The notes: generated by a model from the sequence alone, not told the origin. Shown: positions 33,907 through 43,020, counted from the stretch's first letter. The stretch is DNA of 64,000 bases from Sinohyriopsis cumingii (GCA_028554795.2 CM068842.1:30083782-30147781); one strand, 5' to 3'. Numbers and translations: made by a program.

Positions 33907-34212
33907 ATGAATAGCAGAATAGTGAAACTGTTAGAACTCCAGATGCACCTGGAATATGCCAGGCGCATAGTAAATGAACTATCAGCGGAGGCTATCGTAG
34001 AAGAAGCAAGAACAAAGAACGAAGAGGAGAGAAGACAGAGGGAAGAGGAAAAAAAAAAACTAGAAGAGAGGATGTCATACAATATTCCCGAGACAGAGGA
34101 TTGGGGTGCTGAAGCGAATCATCCCGCCTCTGCACTCTCAAGACAAAAAGTAAAAAGAGACTGGAGTCAAAGATGCGTGTGCGGCGCCAGGCCTGGAAGG
34201 TGCAACCATTAG
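33907..34212 (+). CDS. Right-end coiled-coil gene 2
   Basis: This 101-residue protein corresponds to 13337-13645 in element A. It has the charged helix, the ETEDWGAEANHP segment and the Cys-rich end CVCGARPGRCNH. The end is strictly conserved while the helix changes, so the C-terminal Cys motif is probably the functional part. Confidence 0.7.
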   Translation: MNSRIVKLLELQMHLEYARRIVNELSAEAIVEEARTKNEEERRQREEEKKKLEERMSYNIPETEDWGAEANHPASALSRQKVKRDWSQRCVCGARPGRCNH

Positions 34213-34237
34213 ATAGGTGCATCTGGAGTTAAAAAAC

Positions 34238-34253
34238 AGCCCTTTTAAGGGCT
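34238..34253 (+). terminator. Histone-type 3' stem-loop with TTTA loop
   Basis: AGCCCTTTTAAGGGCT. The loop is TTTA instead of TTTC, a change also tolerated in histone stem-loops, and the stem is intact. ACCC and AGAAAAGAAATA follow. Confidence 0.8.
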
Positions 34254-34488
34254 ACCCAATACTCTAGAAAAGAAATAACTATCCATTTGCCAATGTGTGT
34301 AGGTAGGGTAGTGTGAATATAAACACTAACTCTTTATTTATAGCGAGAGTGTATGAGTTTGTGTGTTTGTGTGTTTTTGTTTGTAAATGATGAAGTTTGT
34401 GTGAATAGTAGATTATGGGTTTATTTATTGATTCTTAGCGTATGTAGAGAGTATAGTTTGGGGTTTGATTATAAGAAATGAGAAAGTA

Positions 34489-34526
34489 GGGGGATGTTTT
34501 CCTTCACGTCCGCGCTTTCACTATAA
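34489..34526 (+). promoter_or_regulatory. Reiterated end-gene promoter block, copy B3, with TATA-like box
   Basis: GGGGGATGTTTTCCTTCACG followed by TCCGCGCTTTCACTATAATA, about 55 bp before the ATG at 34579. Confidence 0.75.
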
Positions 34527-34578
34527 TAACCCACCACGTTCGTCGTTCGAACCATTCTACGGAATAATAAAAACGAAG

Positions 34579-35163
34579 ATGGTGGTTGCAAGTGACTTGT
34601 TCAACAATTTGGTACATATATACAACTGGATAATAGATGGTATCTATGTAGTGGAGAGACTGGAAAAAGAATGGAAGATAGCAGAGTACCTGGACTACGC
34701 TAAATGTCTAAACATAGCCAAAGAAGTGATAGCAGGAATGATTGAAGAGGAGGAAAAAAGATTGAGAGGTATGATAAATCCCACCTATGTCAGAGTGGGA
34801 AGCCTAAAGGAAGCACTTGACAATGCAAGCAAAGTCAGGTGCTTTCTTGAAAAAATGTCACATGGGACAGAGTGCTCTTATGTGGAGAGAGGCCAGGAAA
34901 GACTGAGGAAAGGAGAGGAGTTGATGAGAAAAGTGATGGAGGTAGAAGTCAAGAAGATTAAAGAGAGATGGTATAAAGAAAGAAAAGAAGAAGAAAATAG
35001 AAAAAAAAGGGATGAATTTGAAAAACTGAACACAAACTGGATGAAAATCCAAGAGAAGTTCAGGGCCATGGGCCACCCGGACTGGCTGCCGGAAACAGAA
35101 AAGAAAAAGAAGAAAGGAATGATGGACAAAATAAGAGGATGGTGGAAGAAGTTAAGAAGTTAA
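34579..35163 (+). CDS. Right-end coiled-coil gene 3, long version ending at the TIR
   Basis: This 194-residue protein is helical and charged. Its N-terminal part (LFNNLVHIYNWIIDGIYVVERL) has no clear match in the shorter element A gene at 14060. The C-terminal part (KERWYKERKEEENRKKR and DKIRGWWKKLRS) is similar in style and ends in the same Trp-Trp-basic motif. The promoter block and the stem-loop are conserved around it, so the coding part was exchanged between common regulatory ends. Confidence 0.7.
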   Translation: MVVASDLFNNLVHIYNWIIDGIYVVERLEKEWKIAEYLDYAKCLNIAKEVIAGMIEEEEKRLRGMINPTYVRVGSLKEALDNASKVRCFLEKMSHGTECSYVERGQERLRKGEELMRKVMEVEVKKIKERWYKERKEEENRKKRDEFEKLNTNWMKIQEKFRAMGHPDWLPETEKKKKKGMMDKIRGWWKKLRS

Positions 35164-35180
35164 AAAGAAGAAGAAAAAAA

Positions 35181-35521
35181 CCCAAAGGCCCTTTTCAGGG
35201 CCAGCCATATTTCTCGAAAAGAGATAGTCTTTGAATTGCCTACCCCTTTTTTTAATTTTATTTTTTATTTTTTTTTAAAAAAAATAGAGACCCTCCCTGT
35301 TTCAATTTTACATAGACCCTATACAGTCCCAAGGGTTTTTTGACCATGTTAAATTTACATAGACCCTATATTGTCCCAGGGTTTTTGGCCATGTTAATTC
35401 CCATAGACCCTATATGTTCCCACGATTTTTCTCCATGTTAAATTTACATAGACCCTATATGTTCCCAAGGGTATTTGTACTGATCAGTCCCATTGACCCT
35501 ATAAGATCCCCATTAACTACT
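35181..35521. repeat. Right terminal inverted repeat of element B
   Basis: The reverse complement matches 15430-15772. It runs from the stem-loop of the last gene through GAATTGCCTACCCC, an A/T run and about five units with CATAGACCCTATA and CCATGTTAAATTTA, and ends CCATTAACTACT. Confidence 0.95.
35187..35202 (+). terminator. Histone-type 3' stem-loop inside the right TIR
   Basis: GGCCCTTTTCAGGGCC with CCCAAA before and AGCCA after, 23 bp after the stop of right-end gene 3. Confidence 0.85.
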
Positions 35522-35527
35522 ATCATC
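35522..35527. repeat. Right target-site duplication of element B
   Basis: ATCATC immediately after the ACTACT terminus, identical to 15424-15429. Confidence 0.9.
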
Positions 35528-36590
35528 CTTGCGTTTCACTGTACTTTCGGAAAAAGAAAAAAAAAGATAACATGCCCCTCAATACTGTAACACGTCTGTT
35601 CTGACTCTACCGATGTGAGTGTGAGTGTTTATGTTAAAATGTTTAAGTGAGATATAAAAAATGGTCAGCTTGAAAACGCGAACCAATACTGTGACGCTCA
35701 TTATTTTGATGTGGTAAGAAGAAATGGTACAACACACACAAAGAGGGCTTGTAAGTTCACATTTCAGTCTGTCTGCACTGTAATGGTAACAACGCAAGAA
35801 CATAGGGATTATTACGCCACACAGTCCTAGAACAAAACAATGCATCACCCGCTGTATGCCATTTCATTGGCTATACTTATTTTCTTACCGCGTTCGCTTC
35901 GAATTGACTTGAGTAGCTATTCAGACAGTGACGAGAATGGCCATGCTTTACTGAGTCTATCCTATAGACGATTTATATAAAAAAAATATTTTTAAAAATT
36001 AAACTAATGCACGAACAATCGTACCATGGGCGATCCCATGGAAATTGTGTCCGTCTTATTGCAAAATACATCAACATTTAATTTAACCGTGCAGATCGCT
36101 AGAACAAACCTCTGATAATATACATTTTGAAAAGTCTTGTGTGACACGGATCGCCATTGTCGCTTGGTGTCTGCTTTCTTGTTCGAAAAGAGATCGTTTC
36201 GTCTTGACTATAACAATTTAATTTGACTAAGTTTTACGCGCTACTTGAACTCATACATTTACGTTGTAGGTGTAAGTCGTCGTTCTCAGTTTTCTGGAAG
36301 TTCGTTTTTGCGTTTCTCAGATGTGATACTATATTTTACGGACTGAACGAAATTTCTTTTGGCGTGAAGCAGGACTCATGGTTTTGTGACATATGTGGAG
36401 AACACTGATGAAAGCTCAGTTATGTCGTCTTCGAAATCGCTGACACGGTTTTGAGCTAACACTTCAGCTCTTGTGTGAGGCGACACGGCACGTCATTGCC
36501 TTTTACTTTATCACTGAAATCGTTTCATCTTATTGCAAAATTACATTTGACTAGACTTCATACGCAGCAGGTCCCTGTATTCATTCCACT
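35528..36590. other. Non-coding part of remnant C
   Basis: I see no supported gene in these 1.06 kb. The DNA is A/T-rich with short frames only. The last 30 bases resemble the leader of the zinc-knuckle gene of element B (TTCATTCCACTCTC against TTCATTTCACTCTC). Confidence 0.5.
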
Positions 36591-36607
36591 CTCAAACGAT
36601 CAAGAAG

Positions 36608-37001
36608 ATGGAAGAGTCAGCACAGATCGACCTGCTGGTCAAATATTTGCTAAAAGTCATACGAAAGCATAATTCACAGGCGAAAGTGGCAACAAAACTT
36701 ACTCTTTTGGTCGTTGATTTGATGAGAGTCAAACGAAAGTGTGTAAGTGCTGATGAAGTTTGCTATATCTGCAAAGGTAAATGGGTATTTGTCTCCAGAA
36801 TACCTGCTTCGTCTAAGAAAGAGAGACAAAAGTCAATATGCCTAATATCGCTGTCGGGAGAAAGGACACTGGGATTCAGAGTGCCCTACGAGTAAAGAGA
36901 AGAAACAGAAACAAAACGAAACAGAGAAGAGGGATTCAGAACAAGAAGAAATTGAAGATGAAGAACTTGTGCCAGTAAAGACATGGAAATGGAAAAATTG
37001 A
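36608..37001 (+). pseudogene. Broken CCHC zinc-knuckle gene of remnant C
   Basis: The start (MEESAQIDLLVKYLLKVIRK) follows a leader like that of the element B zinc-knuckle gene. A first knuckle begins CYICKGK and then loses its His/Cys part. A second knuckle, CREKGHWDSEC, is present in another frame and runs into an acidic tail (EQEEIEDEEL) ending at 36999-37001. A frameshift between the knuckles therefore breaks the gene. It lies on the + strand near the right end, whereas in element B the gene is on the - strand near the left end, so C had another gene order or was rearranged. Confidence 0.7.
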
Positions 37002-37209
37002 CAATGTGAGCCGATGCGTTGGCCCTGATGTGAAATTTCACACTACCTTCTAAAAGAGAATAGACCAGAAAGAAAACGTAAGTGTCTCTTAGTCTTGACA
37101 TTCTATAATAAGGATGACGTGTATTGTTTTTTACTCACACTTTATGAAATTGTGCTCTTTCACTTATCTCTATCCCTCTGGAACATGTTTTAGTTAGAAT
37201 TGAAATGAA

Positions 37210-37238
37210 AGGATGTTTACCTTCACGCACGCTCTTTA
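37210..37238 (+). promoter_or_regulatory. Diverged end-gene promoter block in remnant C
   Basis: GGATGTTTACCTTCACGCAC followed by GCTCTTTAGG. It matches the reiterated block of elements A and B with a few changes. No gene follows; the minisatellite begins about 250 bp further on. Confidence 0.55.
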
Positions 37239-37459
37239 GGCATGCAAGTCGGTAAACAATAGTCAGCCTATTCATCCATCATTTTGTGTCTTGATGTTTC
37301 CTAAATCACACACTGATGCCATAAAATAACGGGTTAAATGGGTTTTGTAGTGTTGGGGGTGGGGTGGGGTGTAGGTGCTTGGCAAAGTTGGTCATTGCAG
37401 GTGAGGGTTTAGGTGCTTTCAAAAAACTTTTTCTTCTTCACTCTGTGTTAATGGAATAT

Positions 37460-37805
37460 AATGGGTTATTTTCTTCATTCTATGTTGATAGTATATATCA
37501 AGGGTTATTTCTTCACTCCGTGTGGATAGTGTATAATGCTTTTCTTCTTCCCTCTGTGTGGTTAGTATATTATGGCTTTTTTCCTCTTCCCTCTTTGAGG
37601 ATAGCGTATATTGGGTTATTTATTTCTTCTTCCCTCTGCGTAGATTGTAGATATGGGGTTTATTTTTTTTTACATCTCACCTCCGTGTGGATAGTAGGTA
37701 TGGGATTTGTATTCTTCCTCTTCCATGTGTAGATAGTATATTTGGGGTTAGTATTATCTCCCTTCTGTGTGGATAGTATATTTGGGGTTTGTTTTTTTCC
37801 TCTTC

Positions 37806-37843
<38 letters not shown>

Positions 37844-40200
37844 CGCGTACGTTATGTAAATCGTATATTTGGTTGTTTTTTTCTTCTTCCTCCCGAGTGT
37901 AGATGGTATATTTGGGGTTTGTCCGCGTTAGCGACGTTGTGTGGATAGTATATTTGGGAATTGTGTGCGTTCGGGTACGTTTGTATGGATAGCATATTTG
38001 GTTTTGTTTTCCCTCCCTTCCGTGTGGATAGTATATTTTGAGTTTGTATGCCTTAGCGACGTTGTGTGGATAGTATATTTGGGGTTTGTATCCGTTCGCG
38101 TACGTTTGTGTGGATAGTATATTTGGGGTTTGTATGCATTAGCGACGTTGTGTGGATAGTATATTTGGGGTTTGTATGCGTTCGCGTACGTTTGTGTGGA
38201 TAGTATATTTGGGGTTTGTACGCGTTAGCGACGTTGTGTGGATAGTATATTTGGGGTTTGTATGCGTTAGAGACGTTGTGTGGATAGAATATTTGGGGTT
38301 TGTACGCGTTAGCGACGTTGTGTGGATAGTATATTTGGGGTTTGTATGCGTTCGCGGACGTTTGTGTGGATAGTATATTTGGGGTTTGTATGCGTTCGCG
38401 TACGTTTGTGTGGATAGTATATTTGGGGTTTGTATGTGTTAGAGACGTTGTGTGGATAGTATATTTGGGGTTTGTATGCGTTCGCGTACGTTTGTGTGGA
38501 TAGTATATGTGGGGTTTGTACGCGTTAGCAACGTTGTGTGGATAGTATATTTGGGGTTTGTATGCGTTAGCGACGTTGTGTGAATAGTATATTTGGGGTT
38601 TGTATGCGTTCGCGTACGTTTGTGTGGATAGTATATTTGGGGTTTGTATGCGTTAGCGACGTTGTTTGGATAGAATATTTGGGGTTTGTACGCGTTAGCG
38701 ACGTTGTGGATAGTATATTTGGGGTTTGTATGCGTTCGCGTACGTTTGTGTGGATAGTATATTTGGGGTTTGTATGCGTTAGAGACGTTGTGTGGATAGT
38801 ATATTTGGGGTTTGTACGCGTTAGCGACGTTGTGTGGATAGTATATTTGGGGTTTGTATGCGTTAGAGACGTTGTGTGGATAGAATATTTGGGGTTTGTA
38901 CGCGTTAGCGACGTTGTGTGGATAGTATATTTGGGGTTTGTATGCGTTCGCGGACGTTTGTGTGGATAGTATATTTGGGGTTTGTATGTGTTAGAGACGT
39001 TGTGTGGATAGTATATTTGGGGTTTGTATGCGTTCGCGTACGTTTGTGTGGATAGTATATGTGGGGTTTGTACGCGTTAGCAACGTTGTGTGGATAGTAT
39101 ATTTGGGGTTTGTATGCGTTAGCGACGTTGTGTGAATAGTATATTTGGGGTTTGTATGCGTTCGCGTACGTTTGTGTGGATAGTATATTTGGGGTTTGTA
39201 TGCGTTAGCGACGTTGTTTGGATAGAATATTTGGGGTTTGTACGCGTTAGCGACGTTGTGGATAGTATATTTGGGGTTTGTATGCGTTCGCGTACGTTTG
39301 TGTGGATAGTATATTTGGGGTTTGTATGCGTTAGAGACGTTGTGTGGATAGTATATTTGGGGTTTGTATGCGTTCGCGTACGTTTGTGTGGATAGTATAT
39401 TTGGGGTTTGTATGCGTTAGCGACGTTGTGTGGATAGAATATTTGGGGTTTGTACGCGTTAGCGACGTTGTGGATAGTATATTTGGGGTTTGTATGCGTT
39501 CGCGTACGTTTGTGTGGATAGTATATTTGGGGTTTGTATGCGTTAGCGACGTTGTTTGGATAGAATATTTGGGGTTTGTACGCGTTAGCGACGTTGTGGA
39601 TAGTATATTTGGGGTTTGTATGCGTTCGCGTACGTTTGTGTGGATAGTATATTTGGGGTTTGTATGCGTTAGAGACGTTGTGTGGATAGTATATTTGGGG
39701 TTTGTATGCGTTCGCGTACGTTTGTGTGGATAGTATATTTGGGGTTTGTATGCGTTAGCGATGTTGTGTGGATAGAATATTTGGGGTTTGTACGCGTTAG
39801 CGACGTTGTGGATAGTATATTTGGGGTTTGTATGCGTTCGCGTACGTTTGTGTGGATAGTATATTTGGGGTTTGTATGCGTTAGCGACGTTGTGTGGATA
39901 GAATATTTGGGGTTTGTACGCGTTAGCGACGTTGTGGATAGTATATTTGGGGTTTGTATGCGTTCGCGTACGTTTGTGTGGATAGTATATTTGGGGTTTG
40001 TATGCGTTAGCGACGTTGTGTGGATAGAATATTTGGGGTTTGTACGCGTTAGCGACGTTGTGGATAGTATATTTGGGGTTTGTATGCGTTAGCGACGTTG
40101 TGTGGATAGTATATTTGGGGTTTGTACGCGTTAGCGACGTTGTGTGGATAGTATATTTGGGGTTTGTATGCGTTAGCGTACGTTTGTATGGATACTATAT
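37460..40200. repeat. Minisatellite of 42/44-bp units with a 126-bp higher-order repeat
   Basis: The array is built of GTGTGGATAGTATATTTGGG units followed by GTTTGTATGCG. One unit type ends TTAGCGACGTT (42 bp) and the other TTCGCGTACGTTT (44 bp). From about 38000 the array is very regular. From 39130 it shows a 126-bp period made of three units (44, 42 and 40 bp). The first 500 bp are degenerate. The unit resembles spacer DNA after right-end gene 1 of elements A and B (TATATTTGGGGTTAGATTGG, then GCGTATGTGGATAGTCTAT). Open frames in the array are by-products of the 126-bp period. Confidence 0.9.
37808..37841. repeat. GT microsatellite
   Basis: A run of about 16 GT repeats inside the degenerate start of the minisatellite. 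Confidence 0.9.
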
Positions 40201-40228
40201 TTTAATTTTGGTTTTATTCTTCGATCTG

Positions 40229-40264
<36 letters not shown>
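40229..40264. repeat. GT microsatellite
   Basis: A run of about 17 GT repeats at the right border of the minisatellite. Confidence 0.9.
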
Positions 40265-40266
<2 letters not shown>

Positions 40267-40399
40267 GTGTAAGAACGTCTGGATAGTATATTTGTTGGGT
40301 TTTTCCTCTTCCCTGTGTGAATAGTATATTTTGGGTTTGTTTTTTGTTCTTCTCTCTGTGGTGTGTGTGCGTGTGTGTGTATTGGTCTCTGTTTGTCCC

Positions 40400-41060
40400 T
40401 ATAAAACTCCTTTTATCCCTATCAAATACATTCTACCTACCTACCTACAGTAGCGCGTATTCAGGTCAGCCACTTGCAACACTGTTGCCATTTATCCCCT
40501 AGTTTCCAGTAGAGTGACGTCACTGACGCTGGAAATTTTGATACTATAAATATGGACTTGGGAGTTTTCCACAGGTTGTAGCTATACATATGTACTAGAG
40601 TTCATAAACAGGTACGTCACTCAAGCTAAGGCTATAAAAAGATAGTGGGGTTTTCCAAAGGAATAACCCACAAGTTGTAGTATAAATAGATAGTGGGATT
40701 TCATATGAATTTTAGCTGATTATAGCTATAAATAGATACATGGGTGTTTATCCACAATCGTCACACAAGTTGATATTGTAAGTAGTTACTAATTTTATCC
40801 ATTTTAGTCTAAACCATTGTAACTTAATTTTCAGGGATATGTTTAATTTCCTTTAAATTCTGGGACAATTTCGTCATTTTAGCGTTACTTTTAGTCACAT
40901 CCATTTTGTCATTGAGCATTTCCTTGATTATAGCTATTTATAGCATCATTACAATTATGCAAATTTTTGAACACCCCAGCAAGATTTCAGGTCTTGGTAA
41001 TGCTTTATATATAAATCTCACGCTTGTACTAGTGTATGTATGTCTCTGTCTCTGTTGTGT
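40400..41060. other. Non-coding remnant C sequence with a CRE palindrome and several TATA-like boxes
   Basis: TGACGTCA lies at 40515-40522. CTATAAATA or CTATAAAAAG sequences recur near 40545, 40632, 40680 and 40728 in short imperfect repeats. No gene is visible. It may be a decayed promoter region of the left-end type seen at 16168 in element B. Confidence 0.4.
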
Positions 41061-41079
41061 TTGACCCTCTACCATCATT

Positions 41080-41595
41080 GTCCCTAGACAATCCCACCAT
41101 GTTCAATTCCCCTTGATGCTATACAGACCCACCATGTTCAATTTCCATATGTTAAATTCCCCTAGTCCCTAGACAGACCCCCACTCTATTCCCATGTTCA
41201 ATTCCCCTTGTCCCTAGAGTGACCCAGCAATTTTTCCCATGTTCAATTTCCCTTGACGCTATACAGTCCCACCCTGTTTAAATTCCCTTGACACTATACA
41301 GTCCCACCCTGTTTATATTCCCTTGACGCTATACAGTCCCACCCTGTTTAAATTCCCTTGACGCTGTACAGTCCCACCCTGTTTAAATTCCCTTGACGCT
41401 ATACAGTCCCATATTCCCATGTTCAATTCCCCTTGACGCTCAACAGTCCCAAAATTTATTTCCCATGTTAATTTCCCTTGATGCTAAACAGTCCCACGAT
41501 TTTTCTCCATGTTAAATTTCCATTGACGCTAAACAGTCCCGGGGGGGTCTGTAATGCTAATTCCCACTGACGCTGAATCGTCCCCCTTAACTACT
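41080..41595. repeat. Right TIR-type minisatellite of remnant C
   Basis: About ten units of 35-45 bp with CCATGTT(C/A)AATT and CCTTGACGCTATACAGTCCC. The ATGTTAAATT and TCCCACGATTTTTCTCC words are shared with the TIRs of A and B, while the core differs. It ends CCCCTTAACTACT at 41595. Confidence 0.75.
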
Positions 41596-41689
41596 TGCAA
41601 TGTCTGATTGTATGTGCCTTTAGAAGCTGTACTTCCAGCAAGAAAAATTTGCATTTTGTTAGCTTAGCAATATACAGAAACTGAAAAGC

Positions 41690-41990
41690 CTTTCAATATG
41701 GAAGTAAGCTTTGTGAGCTTGAGCAGTAAATAAAAACAGTATTACCTTTCAGTATGGAAATAAGTTTTGTGAGCTTCAGCAGTAAATAGAAAGTGCATGA
41801 CCTTTCAGGATGGAAATAAGTGTTGTAAGCTTGAGCAGTAAATAGAAACTGCACGACCTTTTAGTATGGAAATAAGTTTTGTGAGCTTGAACAGCAAACA
41901 GAAACTGCATTACCTTTCAGTATGGAAATAAGTTTTGTGAACTTGAGCAGTAAATGGATACTGCATTACCTTTCAGTATGGAAACAATTT
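41690..41990. repeat. Tandem repeat, about 56-bp unit
   Basis: Five to six units built on CTTTCAGTATGGAAATAAG and TTTTGTGAGCTTGAGCAG. It lies in host DNA just right of the remnant C terminus. Confidence 0.8.
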
Positions 41991-42529
41991 TTGCTGAAGA
42001 TATGACTTGGTACCATCTGATTCTTTATGAAGTTATGTCCCTTTAACATCCTTGAGAACAAGGTAAAGAAATCTGATTTGCTTCATCATTCACTTGGATT
42101 TAGTTTTGTAGTCAGTCAGGGTAAAATTGCTTACAAAATGTTAAAAGTTTCATTTATTGCAAAATATTAAGTTATCTCGGCTCAAATCACTGATTTTATG
42201 ATAAGTGAAACATGTGATTGAAATTGAGGGAAAAGGGTAGTGGGGTGGGGTGCTGAAGAGTAAATTTAATTTTCAAAGCTTTGATTTAAAACCAAGATTG
42301 GTACATATTAAAAAAACTGAAATCTTTTCCTGCATAAATATAAGCTATATATCTCATCCTGTGTTAACCCCCCAAAATGACATTTTAACTTGTGGTTTTG
42401 CCACTTGTTAAAGTATCACAATGTACCACATGATGAAATATATATGGATTATCACAGAAAAAGAATGCGTGTGTGTGCGATTTGGATTTTTAACGTAGCT
42501 TTTAAAAAATTTAGTCATATCGTTACGAT

Positions 42530-43020
42530 GTCTGCAGTGTGGCAGTTTATAGTGATGTCTAGCACTGAGGCATCATGCCACAGACATGTAGCATGATGTC
42601 CCACACAGTCACATTATCCTGATACCAGGCCGACCAGTCCTAACACTAACCTCTTAATGCTGAGCACCAAGTGAGGCAGCTGTTAATACCATTTCCGTAA
42701 GTCTTTGGTATGACTTGGCCGGGGATCGAACCCATGACCTCCCACATCCGAGGTGGACACTCTAACCACAAGGCCACCGGAGCAGTCCAATGTGTGCATG
42801 TGATGTCTAGCATTGAGGCATCATGCTGCAGATATGCAGCATCATGTCTCACTCACCCAGTTCACATTATCCTGACACCAGGCCGACCAATCCTAACACT
42901 AACCTCTTAATGCTGAGTGCCTAGCTAGGCAGCTGTTAGTACCATTTTTATAAGTCTTTGATATGTCTTGGCCAGGGTTTGAACCTGCAACCTCCTGTAT
43001 CCAAGGCAGATGCTCTAATG
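42530..43020 (-). repeat. Two adjacent copies of a tRNA-derived SINE
   Basis: Both copies contain CATTATCCTGA(T/C)ACCAGGCCG and end in a reversed tRNA-like B box (GGGGATCGAACCC; diverged as AGGGTTTGAACCTG in the second). ACTCTAACCACAAGGCCACC is a reversed A-box region. Related copies lie at 53590 and 61310. The orientation with respect to the tRNA part is - strand. Confidence 0.7.

Larger units (their letters stand above)
15430..35521 (+). mobile_element. Polinton/Maverick element B, complete at both ends (20,092 bp), with broken genes
   Basis: This is a full-length element bounded by about 340-bp terminal inverted repeats that start AGTAGTTAATGG, with a perfect 6-bp target duplication ATCATC. 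The gene order is: outward left-end gene, Gln-rich coiled-coil gene, zinc-knuckle gene (- strand), polymerase, BIR, small-ORF cluster, ATPase, basic proteins, integrase, membrane protein, penton, basic protein, major capsid, acidic protein, protease and three right-end genes. The polymerase, major capsid and integrase genes are damaged, so this copy is unlikely to move by itself. The similarity to element A is high along most of the length, with islands of divergence (penton middle, last right-end gene, outer TIR). Confidence 0.97.
35528..41595 (+). mobile_element. Decayed Polinton remnant C (right part)
   Basis: This region has a broken zinc-knuckle gene on the + strand (36608-37001), a diverged end-gene promoter block (37210), a large minisatellite similar to Polinton spacer DNA, a CRE palindrome (40515) and a right terminus CCTTAACTACT at 41595 preceded by TIR-type minisatellite. 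None of the core genes remain. The right flank TGCAAT would be its target duplication; no matching left end was found. Together with the promoter remnant at 15304 on the other side of B, this suggests that B inserted into C. Confidence 0.65.

Noticed and set aside
1..35521. A and B as one segmental tandem duplication
   Set aside because: Each has its own terminus and a different TIR core, and B has a separate target duplication, so independent insertions explain them better.
36223..36408. Short + strand frame in remnant C
   Set aside because: It has no similarity to element genes and no promoter or stem-loop.
37809..40264. CRISPR-like array of short repeats
   Set aside because: The units are contiguous, have no unique spacers and lie in animal DNA; it is a minisatellite.
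38152..40267. Several long open frames (up to 136 codons) in the minisatellite
   Set aside because: They repeat the same 42-residue unit because the 126-bp period is divisible by three. There is no start context, promoter or relative; they are by-products of the repeat.
42600..42790. A functional tRNA gene suggested by GGGGATCGAACCC
   Set aside because: Only box-like parts are present, the clover-leaf is incomplete, and similar copies recur at 53590 and 61310, so it is a SINE.
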